Source of the DNA: Xaviernesmea rhizosphaerae
Lineage (GTDB): Bacteria; Pseudomonadota; Alphaproteobacteria; Rhizobiales; Rhizobiaceae
Assembly (NCBI RefSeq): GCF_001938945.1
Contig: NZ_MKIO01000038.1
Coordinates: forward strand, 117,399-181,398
DNA: 64,000 nucleotides
Direction of reading: 5' to 3'
Part shown: in pieces, positions 17,809-26,963 of the stretch
Position numbering within the stretch: the first letter of the stretch is position 1
Layout: each line of letters opens with the position of its first letter
The notes under the pieces: model-generated
What the model was told of the DNA's origin: nothing
The model's database searches: none
Seen by the model: the letters and a program-made list of their open reading frames with translations, nothing else
Program-made: the position numbers and the translations under genes

Positions 17809-17884
17809 TGGTGAGCGCGCTGGGATTCGAACCCAGGACCTACTGATTAAAAGTCAGTTGCTCTACCGACTGAGCTACGCGCTC
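17809..17884 (-). tRNA. tRNA-Lys (anticodon UUU)
   Basis: 76-base cloverleaf on the minus strand. Acceptor GAGCGCG pairs with CGCGCTC, discriminator A, encoded CCA. D arm GTAGCTCAGTCGGTAGAGCA, anticodon stem ACTGA / TCAGT with loop CTTTTAA (anticodon TTT), and T arm with GGTTCGAATCC. Confidence 0.97.
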
Positions 17885-18223
17885 CCATGGAAAGGATGCC
17901 CTTTGGGCACCTCGGGAATGGGCGGTTCATAAGGCGGGAGGGCCGTGACGGTCAAGCCCGCGGCGATGCATTTTTGTCGATAAGCTGTCAAAGACGGTCC
18001 GGGCCTTGCAAAGCACAGCGGGCAGGACGGCATGAAGCCGTCTTGCGCGGGGGCAGCGGCTGTGCGGGGGAGAGGGCGTCGCTCGCCCGCGCTCATGTCC
18101 GAGTGCGCAGGGGGCGATGGCGCGAGGAGGCTGTTTGCGTGTGCAGGCCCTCTGGCCTGCTTTCGCCCTCGCGCTAATTGACGTTCCACGCCTGTCGCTT
18201 TCACCCTGCTTCCGGAGAGATCC
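17885..18223. other. Gap with no recognised gene upstream of tRNA-Lys
   Basis: About 340 bases between the divergent tRNA-Lys and His-rich gene. It must hold the promoters of both. A minus-strand frame runs through it and through the next two genes, but it reads as their shadow. Confidence 0.4.
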
Positions 18224-18520
18224 ATGTCCCTGTTGCGTGCCACGCTTCTTGCCGCCACCGCCGTCATCACCCTGCTGCCCGCGATCGCCCAGGCGGCGGA
18301 TCCCGTCGGTTGCGCTTATCCGGACACCTATCGGAAGCATGCGGCCTATCATGCCCACCGGCATCACCATCGCCATCACATCCACCGCCATCATGGTCAG
18401 CGCCACCATGCGCGTCGGGTAGTCGTGGCGAGCTGGGCGCCGCTTGAATGTGGCCTGCTGCGGGTGACGGACGCCCAGGGCAGCCGCCTTGTCAAGGTTT
18501 GCCATCCGCCGGTGTTCTAA
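18224..18520 (+). CDS. Small secreted histidine-rich protein
   Basis: A 98-residue protein of no named family. A clear signal peptide (MSLLRATLLAATAVITLLPAIAQA, cleavage after AQA) precedes a short mature protein whose middle (about residues 40-65) is dominated by histidines: H-A-H-R-H-H-H-R-H-H-I-H-R-H-H. Three cysteines (about residues 30, 76, 92) flank it and could form a disulfide. A GGAGAGA site precedes the ATG. The histidine run suggests periplasmic metal (Zn, Ni, Cu) buffering, but no transporter or metal regulator is adjacent, so the function is inference only. Confidence 0.75.
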   Translation: MSLLRATLLAATAVITLLPAIAQAADPVGCAYPDTYRKHAAYHAHRHHHRHHIHRHHGQRHHARRVVVASWAPLECGLLRVTDAQGSRLVKVCHPPVF

Positions 18521-18733
18521 GAAAGGCGGTCGGCGCCAGAGACCCAGGCCGCATCGGGCGGGTCGGGCAATCGCGTGACCCCGTTCCATCCAGCCTGCGG
18601 CCGCCTGCCCGCTGCTTTCCTTCGGACAGAAGACGGGTCCGCCACCGATGGTCTTGCGCATCGTGTTGGCGCGGCCTACTGCTTTTTTCGAGACCGGCGT
18701 GCGGGACGACGGCAGGGGAGAAGGACAGGTGCC

Positions 18734-19003
18734 ATGGCCAATGACAATGAGCCCGATCTCGAATATTCGGAACTCTCGGGCGAAGTGACGGAAGACGGCC
18801 TGACCGTCCTGGTCGATATTTCCCGCCCCGCCGGCACCCAGCTCGACTGGCACCTTGCGGTGATCACGCCCGAAGACGATGTGACGGAATGGGAAGAGCC
18901 CTTCGCCACAGACCGCGAAGCCTATGAGGAATTCCTGGCAACGCTCCAGCGCGATGGCATCCGCTCCTTCTTCCTCGGTGACGAGGCGCCCCGGCTGCAA
19001 TAG
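18734..19003 (+). CDS. Conserved small acidic protein
   Basis: An 89-residue, strongly acidic protein (many D/E) with a pattern SELSGEVTEDGLTVLVDISRP, then DWHLAVITPEDDVTEWEEPF and an AYEEFLATLQRDGIRSFF helix. I recognise the type from rhizobial genomes as an uncharacterised conserved protein, but no domain name. It starts at ATG with AAGGACAGG upstream. The frame is open a further 53 codons upstream without a ribosome site. Cytosolic; no hydrophobic segment. Confidence 0.7.
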   Translation: MANDNEPDLEYSELSGEVTEDGLTVLVDISRPAGTQLDWHLAVITPEDDVTEWEEPFATDREAYEEFLATLQRDGIRSFFLGDEAPRLQ

Positions 19004-19308
19004 GCGCCTCGGCGGCGTGAGCCTGCCGGCTTCACCCGGATGAGCGGCAGGCGAAAAGCATCCCGCGCCGCGCTGACAATTCGGATGAAATCATCCGGAT
19101 TTCAAAGAAGCGGACACCGCTGGACCACTGCGGTCAAGCTCTGCCAGAACCTTCGCGCTTCCTGTGCGTCGTCCCTCAAAATCGTCGCGAGCGTCAGCGT
19201 CGCGTGCACCTGTCCCTGTGGTGCAGACCCTCACGGGACGGACGCTCGCTGGAAGCGTGTGATGAAGAAGCCAGGCGGTTTTCCGCCAGCTCCTCACGCT
19301 CAACTGTC

Positions 19309-19449
19309 TCAGCGCGCCGGCATTATGAGCGGCTGATCCGGCAGTCGCGCCGTTACGAGCGGGCGATGCGGCACGATGGCAAGCGTGCAAATAACCGCGA
19401 TCAGGCAGCCGAGAAAAATCATGCCAACCGGCATCGATGTCTGCTTCAT
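19309..19449 (-). CDS. Small single-span membrane protein (46 residues)
   Basis: A short frame with a good GAGGG ribosome site five bases before ATG. It encodes MKQTSMPVG followed by a strong hydrophobic helix (MIFLGCLIAVICTLAIV, two cysteines) and a Pro-rich C-terminus. No family is recognised. A 23-base tandem repeat lies just upstream on its 5' side. The helix plus ribosome site make it a fair candidate for a real small membrane protein; codon use cannot prove it at this length. Confidence 0.5.
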   Translation of the reverse strand: MKQTSMPVGMIFLGCLIAVICTLAIVPHRPLVTARLPDQPLIMPAR

Positions 19450-19515
19450 GTTTCCCTCAATCCCGCCTGGCGCAGCCGGGTGCATGCTCTTCATCTGTTC
19501 AGTGATTGAACCAGA

Positions 19516-19584
19516 CCTCCTCATGGGCATGGAACAATCTGCCTCATAGGCTTGGGACACGCTGCCTCATAGGCAGGAACACTC
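19516..19584. repeat. 23-base tandem repeat, about three copies
   Basis: Two close copies of CTGCCTCATAGGC (starting 19539 and 19562) and a more diverged one (CCTCATGGGC near 19517) recur with a 23-base period. Each core, GCCT-CAT-AGGC, is a palindrome, so the array looks like iterated binding sites. It lies upstream of the 46-residue membrane protein. Confidence 0.65.
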
Positions 19585-19622
19585 TGCGCGAAAACCGGCG
19601 TCCGCTTTCGGTCCGGTGCGCA
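19585..19622. repeat. Rhizobial-type palindromic repeat
   Basis: TGCGCGAAAACCGGCGTCCG followed by CTTTCGGTCCGGTGCGCA: nested inverted ends (TGCGC / GCGCA; CGAAAA / TTTCG). Same family as the elements near 35.9, 44.4, 48.4, 50.7 and 57.3 kb. Confidence 0.6.
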
Positions 19623-19820
19623 AGCCCGGCGCCCTTCTCCGGCGCTTTTCATTCACCGGTCGGATTCTAGCAGAGCCGAGCTGTCTCTTTGATGTCAGCG
19701 CGACAACTTGCCCGCAATCAAACACGCGTGACAGGCATGAAACCACTTGTCGCGTCGCGCATTTATCATCACATGACGAAATAACGGGCCGGTGAAGAAA
19801 GACGGCGAAAGGATGCCAGG

Positions 19821-19916
19821 ATGTACAGTTTCATGATGAAAGAGCTGATCGTCATTATGATCGCGCTGACAGCTGTCTCGGGCGCTACCTTTGCAGTTTT
19901 GGCGGTTTTCGCCTGA
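19821..19916 (+). CDS. Very small membrane peptide (31 residues), candidate
   Basis: Open frame MYSFMMKELIVIMIALTAVS then GATFAVLAVFA and stop: a short charged N-terminus followed by one 22-residue hydrophobic helix. AAAGGA lies nine bases before the ATG. No family recognised. The helix is a strong feature, but the length gives little statistical support; treat as a candidate small membrane protein. Confidence 0.4.
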   Translation: MYSFMMKELIVIMIALTAVSGATFAVLAVFA

Positions 19917-20296
19917 CGCCGATTGCGTGAGATGATCACGCCATCGAAGACCGATTTCAGCAGACTGTCTGGAAAGACCAGGAGGGGAAAGGGCTAAGCC
20001 GATCACTGGGTCATGCTTTTCGTTGCCGCCTGTAAATGAGCGTTTTAGCGGGTAGCCTCTTCAGTCGAGACATCCGATAGCCGACGAGGCGCAGGCGAAA
20101 CGCCGCCAGTGCCCTTCGATTTGCCGGATGTACGCCGAGCGACTTCAAATGCGCGAGGTATGACGAGGAGAAGAGCACCGCTTTCACGAGCCCAGCAAGA
20201 GGGGAGCGGCGACGCGAAGTGCGCGCGGTGTATTTCGGAACTCACGACGCACTTAAGATTCCTGCACGGCTTTGGTGACAATACCGACCGGCGACG
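19917..20296. other. Gap with no recognised gene
   Basis: About 380 bases. A minus-strand frame ends SPAPRRLSDVSTEEATR and a plus-strand one overlaps it; neither has a ribosome site and both look like chance frames. No terminators with U-runs seen. Confidence 0.35.
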
Positions 20297-20431
20297 TCAC
20301 AGCACGAGATAGCCGATGACGGCGGCAATCGGGACAGGAACGCCCACCAGCCAGATCAACAGCTCGCGGATCATGAAGGATAGGTATTGCGTATCGGGGC
20401 GCGCAGTGTCGCGCGGGGTCGGAATGGGCAT
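20297..20431 (-). CDS. Small membrane protein (44 residues)
   Basis: Short frame with GGAG exactly six bases before ATG. The protein has a polar N-terminus (MPIPTPRDTARPDTQYLSF) followed by a hydrophobic helix (IRELLIWLVGVPVPIAAVIGYLVL) with a Val-Pro-Val-Pro kink. Short proteins with an RELL-WLVGVP-type helix are known to me from rhizobial genomes as hypothetical proteins. It is divergent from the MgtC-family gene. Ribosome site plus helix support it. Confidence 0.55.
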   Translation of the reverse strand: MPIPTPRDTARPDTQYLSFMIRELLIWLVGVPVPIAAVIGYLVL

Positions 20432-20687
20432 GGAAGGCTCCGATCGTATGGTTGCGTATCGAGGGCGTCATTCTTCCTGAAATAGGCCTGCAGCGGTGCA
20501 GGGCTGGCGAGGGAACGTGTCCATCTTCCTTTCGTTCCGCCGCAGGCGGACGCAAAAACCCGCGAAATCCTGCCATTCCCCGACAAAAGCGCCCCAAGAA
20601 AGCGACGCCGTTGCGCCAGCGCAGCGGAGGAGATCGATTCGCCGGGCGGTGGCGCAACTTTGCGTGTTCGGCGCGGTTTACCGCAGG

Positions 20688-21233
20688 ATGAACGCTATTT
20701 TGAACGATCTCTTTCCGCCGATACACCTTGCCTATAGCGTGCTGATTGCCCGATTCTGCGGCGCGGCCATTGCCGGAGCGATGATCGGCTATGAGCGACA
20801 GGCGCGAAACAAGACCGCGGGGCTGCGCACGCATATTCTTGTCGCGCTGTCCGCCTGCGTCTTCGCGATCCTGGCGCTGGAAATCATTGCCCTTGCCGAA
20901 AGCCGCGCCGATCCGGTGCGCATCGACCCCTTGCGCGTGATCGAGGCGGTCACCGCCGGCGTTGGCTTTCTCGCCGCCGGCACCATCGTCATGGCGCGCG
21001 GGCGGATCACAGGCGTCACCACCGGCGCCGGAATGTGGCTTTCAGGCGCAATCGGCCTGTGCATCGGCTTCGGCTACTGGCCAATCGCCGGTCTCGCCAT
21101 GCTGGCCGGCCTGGTCACGCTCGCGGTCCTCTATCATGTCGAGCGCTTCGGGCAGATGAGGAGGTCCGGCAGCGCCACTTCGTCTGGACAGGAAACACCA
21201 GAAGCCAGGCCTGGACGGCGCAGCGGCCTGTGA
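20688..21233 (+). CDS. MgtC/SapB family membrane protein
   Basis: A 181-residue inner-membrane protein of the MgtC/SapB family, which in pathogens supports growth at low magnesium and inhibits ATP synthase; the role of most homologues is unknown. Four to five hydrophobic helices are visible. Family motifs: ARFCGAAIAGAMIGYERQ-ARNKTAGLRTHILVALSA (the conserved GxERQ...GLRTH block) and GVGFLAAGTIVMARGRITGVTTGAGMW. The C-terminal soluble extension of larger MgtC proteins is missing; instead there is a short Arg/Ser tail. The ATG is weakly preceded by a ribosome site; an upstream extension of 64 codons is open but reads as non-coding. Confidence 0.88.
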   Translation: MNAILNDLFPPIHLAYSVLIARFCGAAIAGAMIGYERQARNKTAGLRTHILVALSACVFAILALEIIALAESRADPVRIDPLRVIEAVTAGVGFLAAGTIVMARGRITGVTTGAGMWLSGAIGLCIGFGYWPIAGLAMLAGLVTLAVLYHVERFGQMRRSGSATSSGQETPEARPGRRSGL

Positions 21234-21422
21234 GAGCCTCGGAATGAGACACGCGGGAGGTCAGAGGCTTTCTATCCCGTGTATGCAGCGGATGTTTCAG
21301 GAAACGGGCCATCATTTCTCAGACTGACAGTCCAGGCGCGCCGGAAGAGCACAGCACCGCCAAAACAAAACGGCGCGCCAGAGCAGCACGCCGTTTTGCA
21401 GATCATCGCTGGTTGAGCGGAA

Positions 21423-21620
21423 TCAGTGCCGCATTTCGCCCTTATCGGTGCGGCCCGTCGGCGTGGTGGTGTTGGTCACCGAGACAGGATCGCTGGCAGG
21501 AAACGTATCCTCCAGGCCCTTTTCCAGTTCATCGCCCTTGCTCTCGGCCCTCATCTGCTCCTTGCGCAGCGATTCGACCGCAGGCGAGCGGGCTTCGTTC
21601 TTCTGAGTCAGGTCCGTCAT
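21423..21620 (-). CDS. Conserved small rhizobial protein
   Basis: A 65-residue hydrophilic protein: MTDLTQKNEARSPAVESLRK, then a charged helix and LEKGLEDTFPASDPVSVTNTTTPTG. The LEDTFPASDPVSVT block is a recurring feature of small uncharacterised rhizobial proteins. Two ATGs six bases apart occur; the second is chosen because GGGAG is seven bases from it and one from the first. Function unknown; likely a stress or general small protein. Confidence 0.7.
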   Translation of the reverse strand: MTDLTQKNEARSPAVESLRKEQMRAESKGDELEKGLEDTFPASDPVSVTNTTTPTGRTDKGEMRH

Positions 21621-21945
21621 GATCATTCTCCCGAGGTTTTGGCACTCGACGATATAACCGCGAGCGATCGGCTTTGTTCCGCAAGGAGACGGCGTGAGCG
21701 CGCCCTTGGGGCACGTATCAGGACTTTAGTCCTATAGGATTAAGGTCCTGCAACCTCGTTTGACAAAGAATGAAAATCAGGTTGCATCCCTTTCATGCCT
21801 TGCAGACAGGCCGTGCGGATCGAGACGCGCAGGCCCGCACGAGCCGCGGGTGGAACTCTGGCGGCGGCGCCCTGTTGTGAGACGCATGCCGCTGCCCGGC
21901 CATCGAGGCCCTGCGGCATCCGCCCCACCCCGCAAGGAGATGATC

Positions 21946-22107
21946 ATGGTCGAAAAAGACCCTGCGCAGGCCAATTCCCATTCACCCGACGAGGCGCGCA
22001 AGCAGAAGGCCAGCGGGCGCATGCTGGCCCTGTTCTTCGGCGGCGTGCTCGCCATGGCGCTGCTCTTGTATCTCGCCATCGTTGCCTTCGGCCTCAGCCA
22101 CGCCTGA
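21946..22107 (+). CDS. Small membrane protein (53 residues)
   Basis: Begins MVEKDPAQANSHSPDEARKQ, a polar N-terminus, then one transmembrane helix (MLALFFGGVLAMALLLYLAIVAFGL). AAGGAG lies six bases before this ATG; an alternative ATG abuts the ribosome site. No named family. It precedes purL by about 200 bases and may have its own promoter. Confidence 0.6.
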   Translation: MVEKDPAQANSHSPDEARKQKASGRMLALFFGGVLAMALLLYLAIVAFGLSHA

Positions 22108-22309
22108 GGCGGGCGGGCGAATCCCACGTCGCCAGCCTGCGGATTGAAGACCCCTGCCCGGTGAAAAATTGGAGCTGAACGCGGGAACAGGCCTTCAGCG
22201 CCCCGCCTGCGCGGGCATCAACCGCATTCGGCGCCATGTGCGGTTTCCTTCCGCCAGCTAATCCTCTATGGAGAAGGCGAATTCTTGCCTTGACCGGATC
22301 TGCCGCTCC

Positions 22310-24532
<2,223 letters not shown>

Positions 24533-24670
24533 CAGTCTGTTCAAGACTTGCTGTTGGTCTGACGAAAATGGTGATTTCGAGAACCGGAGCGCCGCGTCCT
24601 TAAGGTCCGTGAGCACCGGAAGCGCAGAAATTGCCATTTGCAGGCGGCCAACGGCGATTGTTGGACAGAT
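24533..24670. repeat. Palindromic dispersed element, copy A
   Basis: Starts at the purL stop codon. Ends are imperfect inverted repeats (CTGTTCAAGACTTGCTGTTGG versus the reverse complement of CCAACGGCGATTGTTGGACAG, about 15 of 21 bases). Copy B lies at 50.5 kb in the opposite orientation with long identical blocks, such as GATTTCGAGAACCGGAGCG and the block TTGCCATTTGCAGGCGGCCA at 24631-24650. Confidence 0.8.
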
Positions 24671-24704
24671 GGTGAGGCGGCCGTAGGCAGGGGCGCGTGC
24701 AGAC

Positions 24705-25451
24705 ATGACATTCTGGCAGAGGCTGAACCGCGCCCGGCGCGCCTGGCGCTATCGGTGGCGCTATAGCAGGCGCAAGCCGCAGGCGCCGCGCGAAGCCGAA
24801 CCCTTTAGTGGGCCGGTGATCGTGCTCGGCTCGGCTCCGGTCTCCACCCGGCCGGCCGGTTTCGACGCGGGCTTCCGCCTCATCGCCATCAATGGCTCCC
24901 AGGCCGCGGCCAAGGCCTGGGGCGTGGCCGCGCCCGACGTGACCTTCCTGCAGTTCAACCAGGTGGAAGGCAAAGGCGATCGCGCCGTGGCCGTGCGCCG
25001 CGTGCTGTCAGGCGAGCGCTGCGGCACGCTCTATGTCATTCGCTGGCCGAAGGGCATGGATCAGCTGAAAGCCGGTCTGGCCGCCTTTTCCTATAGCTAT
25101 GACAGGCTGGAGACGATCGACGCATATCAGCGCAGCCGGCTCGCCCATGACGTGCTCGGCCGGCTGATCGTCGAGGCCGACAATGATTCGAAATTCTCCA
25201 ACGGTCTCACCGCCGTCTTCTACGCGCTGGCCAATGGCGCGACATCCGTCATCATCAGCGGCATCGATCCGGGCTCGGCCGGCCATGTCTACAACGATCT
25301 GAAACTGGAGCGCTTGCATTCGGGCACGGATGCCAAAATACTGGCGGAACTGGTCGAGCGCGGCTTTCCGGTCTTCACGGCTGACAGGCATGTGGCGGAA
25401 AAATCGGGGCTGCCGCTGTGGACCGGCGAGAAGAAGAAGGAAGATGCCTGA
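24705..25451 (+). CDS. Conserved hypothetical protein, possible glycosyltransferase-like fold
   Basis: A 248-residue protein with a very basic N-terminus (RARRAWRYRWRYSRR) and then an alpha/beta Rossmann-like core: GPVIVLGSAPVSTRP (a nucleotide-loop-like GSAP), RLIAINGSQAAAKAWGV, VTFLQFNQVEGKG and a second-half GLTAVFYALANGATSVIISGIDPGS. The last block resembles sialyltransferase-like/DUF115 proteins (G-L-x-A-L-x-x-A-x-x-x-G-A-x-x-I-x-x-x-G-x-D), so a glycan transferase role is possible but weakly supported. Its stop overlaps the bolA start (TGATG), so the two are translationally coupled. Confidence 0.7.
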   Translation: MTFWQRLNRARRAWRYRWRYSRRKPQAPREAEPFSGPVIVLGSAPVSTRPAGFDAGFRLIAINGSQAAAKAWGVAAPDVTFLQFNQVEGKGDRAVAVRRVLSGERCGTLYVIRWPKGMDQLKAGLAAFSYSYDRLETIDAYQRSRLAHDVLGRLIVEADNDSKFSNGLTAVFYALANGATSVIISGIDPGSAGHVYNDLKLERLHSGTDAKILAELVERGFPVFTADRHVAEKSGLPLWTGEKKKEDA

Positions 25452-25684
25452 TGCCAATGTCCCCGGGCGATATTGAAGACATGATCAAGGCCGGCATTCC
25501 CGGCGCCGCCGTCACCATCCGCGATCTGGCGGGCGATGGCGATCACTATGCCGCGGAAGTCGTGGCTGAAGCCTTCCGGGGCAAGAGCCGCGTGCAGCAG
25601 CACCAGATGGTCTACAAGGCGCTACAGGGCAATATGGGCGGGGTTCTGCATGCGCTCGCGCTGCAGACCTCGGTGCCGGACTGA
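25451..25684 (+). CDS. bolA: BolA/IbaG family protein
   Basis: A 77-residue BolA-type protein. BolA proteins pair with CGFS monothiol glutaredoxins to carry or deliver [2Fe-2S] clusters, and the grxD gene lies about 350 bases downstream. The helix-turn-helix-like surface and conserved histidine are visible: AVTIRDLAGDGDHYAAEVV and RVQQHQMVYKALQGNMGGVLHALALQT, the last being the BolA signature with the invariant His. It overlaps the preceding gene by one base and probably forms an operon with the following small basic protein and grxD. Confidence 0.93.
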   Translation: MPMSPGDIEDMIKAGIPGAAVTIRDLAGDGDHYAAEVVAEAFRGKSRVQQHQMVYKALQGNMGGVLHALALQTSVPD

Positions 25685-25688
25685 GACC

Positions 25689-25913
25689 ATGGCCGGTCTG
25701 ATGGAGACCCTGGTCAAGGGCGTGATCGATTCAGTCCTGAAAGAGGTTCTGAAGAAAACCGGCGCCAAGCGCGCGAGCCGACGCACCAAGCGCCAGACGC
25801 GCGATCCCAAGGGACGCTTCACGCCCAGCCCCTCGCCCAAGCGCGTGAAGGCGCGCAAGCAGGTCAGCAAGCGGCGCACGGCCGCTGCGCGCAGCAAGCA
25901 GCGCTCTGTTTGA
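25689..25913 (+). CDS. Small basic protein between bolA and grxD
   Basis: A 74-residue frame starting four bases after bolA. The first 25 residues (MAGLMETLVKGVIDSVLKEV) form an amphipathic helix; the rest is Lys/Arg-rich (KRASRRTKRQTRDPKGRF...KARKQVSKRRTAAARSK), like a nucleic-acid-binding tail. No family is recognised. The tight spacing with bolA and high coding-like GC suggest a real gene, but Lys/Arg-rich sequence can also arise by chance from this base composition. Confidence 0.55.
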   Translation: MAGLMETLVKGVIDSVLKEVLKKTGAKRASRRTKRQTRDPKGRFTPSPSPKRVKARKQVSKRRTAAARSKQRSV

Positions 25914-26038
25914 TGGACCGCCCTTCCCGGCTCAAAAATTTGCCGGCTCGGGATGAAAATCCGGCGCGTGCATGTTATCTGACACCTATGAGAGAAGGCC
26001 CCGATCCTTGACCTCGGGCGCCAAAAGGAAGCCAGGAT

Positions 26039-26371
26039 ATGAGCGGAATTCACGAATTCATCGACAATGAAGTCAAGACCAACGATGTCGTCCTCTTCAT
26101 GAAGGGCACGCCGCAATTTCCGCAATGCGGTTTTTCCGGCCAGGTCGTGCAGATCCTCGACTATGTCGGCGTCGACTATAAGGGCATCAATGTTCTGGCC
26201 GATGCCGATCTGCGCCAGGGCATCAAGGACTATGCCAGCTGGCCGACCATTCCGCAGCTCTATGTGAAGGGCGAATTCGTCGGCGGCTGCGACATTGTGC
26301 GCGAAATGTTCCAGGCCGGCGAGCTGCAGACCATGCTGCAGGAACAGGGCATCGCCGTTCGCGCGGCCTGA
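26039..26371 (+). CDS. grxD: Monothiol glutaredoxin, Grx4 family
   Basis: Carries and transfers [2Fe-2S] clusters, working with BolA. The 110-residue protein has the CGFS active site in QFPQCGFSGQVVQILDYV, the TVPQIF-like WPTIPQLYVKGEFVGGCDIV block, and glutathione-binding residues. The ATG follows AGGATATG. It sits downstream of bolA and upstream of two MFS exporters, the usual rhizobial surroundings. A strong terminator follows. Confidence 0.96.
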   Translation: MSGIHEFIDNEVKTNDVVLFMKGTPQFPQCGFSGQVVQILDYVGVDYKGINVLADADLRQGIKDYASWPTIPQLYVKGEFVGGCDIVREMFQAGELQTMLQEQGIAVRAA

Positions 26372-26395
26372 ACCGACAAACCATCACGATTGTGA

Positions 26396-26419
26396 GAAAA
26401 GGCGGGCAACCGCCTTTTC
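26396..26419 (+). terminator. Rho-independent terminator after grxD
   Basis: Perfect 10-pair stem GAAAAGGCGG / CCGCCTTTTC with a GCAA tetraloop and a T-rich 3' side. Confidence 0.85.
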
Positions 26420-26963
26420 GTCGTTTTCGCCTCGATAAGCGCCGCCCTTTCGCCCTGCTCCGATCACACTCTTGTGACCGGCTATTTTCTGCAGTTGCTG
26501 GCTGCACAGGCTTTCCATTAGTAGCAGTTGAAGATCATGAGGGTCCCGTCAATTTTTTGTCGTGACGGTGCGGGCAGCACGGCCTGTCATCCTCTGATTA
26601 CAAAACACAGGAAAGAAGATGCCTGGCGGCCTGTTCCCGGAACAGTCCGGGAATGTCTTCCAGTTTGACCAGGAACTGTTAGGGCCATCGGCCATTTTCA
26701 GCTGATCGTTTGAGGCATGCAGGGTCCGGAACGGGTCTGCAAGTTTTGCAGCGCGTCCGAATGCGTTCTGATTCAGGGACCTCTGCAAGACAGCGAAGGT
26801 TTCATCGCATCCCGTGTCTCACGGGCTTGGCAATCGTCAAGGCTGCTGCATCGAGCAGCCTGCCCTTCGGCCTTTTGCGCCGGTGGCAGGCATAGGAAGG
26901 AACCGTGCGACAAGAACGGTTCCAGCGCCTGAAGAGGGTGCTCTCTGACCGGAAAGACAAGAG
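26420..26963. other. Structured leader region upstream of the MFS pair
   Basis: About 540 bases without a recognised gene. It holds three tandem perfect inverted repeats: CTGCAA-GTT-TTGCAG (26737-26751), AGGCTGCT-N6-AGCAGCCT (26840-26861) and GGAACCGT-N9-ACGGTTCC (26899-26923). Short frames through it overlap the hairpins and look non-coding. Confidence 0.6.

Noticed and set aside
17927..19000. 357-residue minus-strand frame across 18-19 kb
   Set aside because: It overlaps two plus-strand genes with ribosome sites and a signal peptide; composition is that of a shadow.
20045..20281. 78-residue minus-strand frame ending SPAPRRLSDVSTEEATR
   Set aside because: No ribosome site, Pro/Arg-rich, overlapped by a plus-strand frame; probably chance.
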